The notes under the pieces were generated by a model. It ran no database searches. It was not told where the DNA came from and worked only from the letters and a program-made list of their open reading frames with translations. From a virus, in IMG/VR virus record IMGVR_UViG_3300008259_000013, positions 1 through 64,000 of that record: a DNA stretch of 64,000 nucleotides; one strand, given 5' to 3'. The position numbers and the translations under genes were made by a program. Position 1 is the first letter of the stretch. Every line of letters starts with the position of its first letter. Of the stretch, positions 62,825 through 64,000 are shown piece after piece.

Positions 62825-63840
62825 AAGCAGCTATACTTTTAGAAAAAAATAAGCCGATTTATGTAGACGACATACAAATGCCTAAAAAGCTATCTTTTGG
62901 GCAAGTAAAAATAAAAACAGTAACTAGCGGGCTATGCGGAGCGCAACTACAAGAAATAGCTGGCCTTAAAAATAATGAGCAATTCATGCCTCATTTGATT
63001 GGACATGAAGGGTGCGGCCTTGTGGAAGCTGTTGGAGAAGGCGTCAAAAAAGTTAAAAAAGGCGATAAAGTTGTAATGCATTGGAGAAAAGGCTCTGGGC
63101 TAGAAGCTGATTTCGCAAAATATCAATGGCATGACAAGGAGGTTTCTGGAGGAAAAGTTGTAACTCTAGCAGAAAATGTAGTCGTATCAGAAAATAGAAT
63201 CACTCCAGTAGATAAAGAAATTGACGATGAGTTTTGCGCGTTGCTTGGTTGTGGATTGTCTACGGGATTTAGCGTCGTAAATAAAGACGCTAATATAAAA
63301 TTTGGAGAAAGCGTTTTGGTCATAGGATGTGGCGGCGTAGGTTTAAGCTGCATACAAGCAGCAAGTTTATCGTTGGCTGGTCCAATTGTGGGAATAGACA
63401 TCAATGAAGCAAAAAAAATGATGGTAGAAAATCTTGGGGCTGAATTTTATAGTCCAGTTAATATAGAAAAGCTTATTGAATCTAAGGTAAAATTTGACTG
63501 CATTATTGATACCACTGGAATTCTGAGTTTCGTTTCTAGGCTTATTCCTTTGCTATCTAATCAAGGAAGATGCATTTTAGTTTCCCAACCGAAGCCGGGA
63601 TCTCAATTAACTATTAATGATCCAATATCATTTTTCTCTAATAACGGGCAAACTATCAGAACCACTCAGGCTGGCAACTTTGATCCAGATATAGATATTC
63701 CGAGATACATAAAACTTTATAAAAATAAAAAAATAAACATAAAATCATTAGTAACCGACAGATACGACATCTTCAACATAAATGAAGCAGTCTCAAAGCT
63801 AAAAACTGGAGAGTCGGGCAGAATAATCATAAATTTTTAA
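62821..63840 (+). CDS. Zinc-type medium-chain dehydrogenase
   Basis: 339 aa. GHEGCGLVEAVGEGVKKVKKGDKV (about residue 61-84) with catalytic His/Glu, SGLCGAQLQE supplying the first zinc Cys, CALLGCGLSTGF and the NAD motif GCGGVGLSCIQ (about 169). The four-Cys structural zinc lobe is missing, as in several sugar/polyol-type MDRs. ATGA coupling to the SDR gene. Confidence 0.85.
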   Translation: MKAAILLEKNKPIYVDDIQMPKKLSFGQVKIKTVTSGLCGAQLQEIAGLKNNEQFMPHLIGHEGCGLVEAVGEGVKKVKKGDKVVMHWRKGSGLEADFAKYQWHDKEVSGGKVVTLAENVVVSENRITPVDKEIDDEFCALLGCGLSTGFSVVNKDANIKFGESVLVIGCGGVGLSCIQAASLSLAGPIVGIDINEAKKMMVENLGAEFYSPVNIEKLIESKVKFDCIIDTTGILSFVSRLIPLLSNQGRCILVSQPKPGSQLTINDPISFFSNNGQTIRTTQAGNFDPDIDIPRYIKLYKNKKINIKSLVTDRYDIFNINEAVSKLKTGESGRIIINF

Positions 63841-63841
63841 A

Positions 63842-64000
63842 ATGAACTACGTCACAAAGCAGGATCTAATTAATTTCGAAAATTCAATTATTGATCTCTA
63901 TAGGGATTGCAAGCTGCCGTTCCTGTTTCACTTGTCGGGTGGAAATGAGGACCAGTTAATTGAGATCTTTAAGGATATCAAAGATGGTGATTACGTAATC
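63842..64000 (+). CDS. N-terminus of TPP-dependent dehydrogenase E1-like protein (truncated by window)
   Basis: 53 codons to the window end. MNYVTKQDLINFENSIIDLY and FHLSGGNEDQLIEIFKDIKD look like the start of an E1-alpha-type thiamine pyrophosphate enzyme; the TPP motif would lie beyond the edge. Begins 1 nt after the MDR stop, so it is part of the same operon. Confidence 0.5.
   Translation, partial: MNYVTKQDLINFENSIIDLYRDCKLPFLFHLSGGNEDQLIEIFKDIKDGDYVI

Noticed and set aside
1-64000. CRISPR array, insertion sequence, integrase or attachment site
   Set aside because: I saw no regularly spaced repeats, transposase or integrase motifs. Duplications around tRNA ends were not found by eye, so attachment sites cannot be fully excluded.

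Overview
The window looks like part of a large double-stranded DNA phage genome, AT-rich, from a Gram-negative host. Phage identity rests on an rIIA/rIIB pair, a small transglycosylase, YopX-type, DUF7448 and Gp88 families, a holin-like protein, a structural/tail protein, ten tRNA genes with encoded CCA, and dozens of short, overlapping, co-oriented genes. The host is not resolved. Promoters look sigma70-like, most starts have an A/T-rich leader with no clear Shine-Dalgarno, and several gene products act on a Gram-negative envelope.

Layout. 1-16.8 kb: minus-strand array of small early-type genes, mostly unknown, broken by a late-type IPT/TIG protein (10.3-10.75 kb) and by a pseudoknotted RNA (15.26-15.37 kb). 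17.1-24.1 kb (minus): RuvB-like AAA+ ATPase, sigma-70 factor, HhH DNA glycosylase-like protein, rIIB, rIIA. 24.3-26.3 kb: a plus-strand structural-type gene and a convergent late-type gene. 26.3-36.5 kb: small minus genes with tRNA-Arg, interrupted by a plus-strand LpxH-like phosphoesterase/glycosyltransferase pair (29.5-31.2 kb). 36.5-39.3 kb: tRNA cluster with probable structured RNAs and an opposite-strand FkbM methyltransferase. 39.3-47.1 kb (minus): glycosyltransferase, UV endonuclease, DUF1289, DUF3307, cyclic-phosphate REC domain, ThyX, SGNH-like protein. 47.1-52.0 kb (plus): secreted EF-hand protein, lipoprotein, MscS-like protein, sensor-like membrane protein, holin-like protein and an ankyrin-class III nucleotidyl cyclase fusion. 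52.0-57.2 kb (minus): structural protein, PD-(D/E)XK-like protein, cupin, phosphoesterase, FkbM methyltransferase, deaminase. 57.3-64 kb (plus): a glycan/metabolite cassette (GT4-FkbM-TibC-like fusion, carbamoyltransferase, SDR, MDR, truncated TPP-enzyme-like gene).

Two promoter classes organise expression. One is sigma70-like (A-tract, TTGACT, 16-bp spacer, CATAAT or TANNNT) and serves early-type genes and tRNAs. The other is a single-element motif, AGTGTAAW, set 4-25 nt before start codons of structural, membrane, cyclase and envelope genes; the encoded sigma factor is a natural candidate to read it. The motif's spacing implies leaderless or nearly leaderless late mRNAs.

The most novel signals are a twice-occurring covarying pseudoknot RNA, the AGTGTAAW promoter family, the ankyrin-cyclase membrane operon and the glycan cassette. 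All functions are inferred from motifs read by eye; no search or folding was run.
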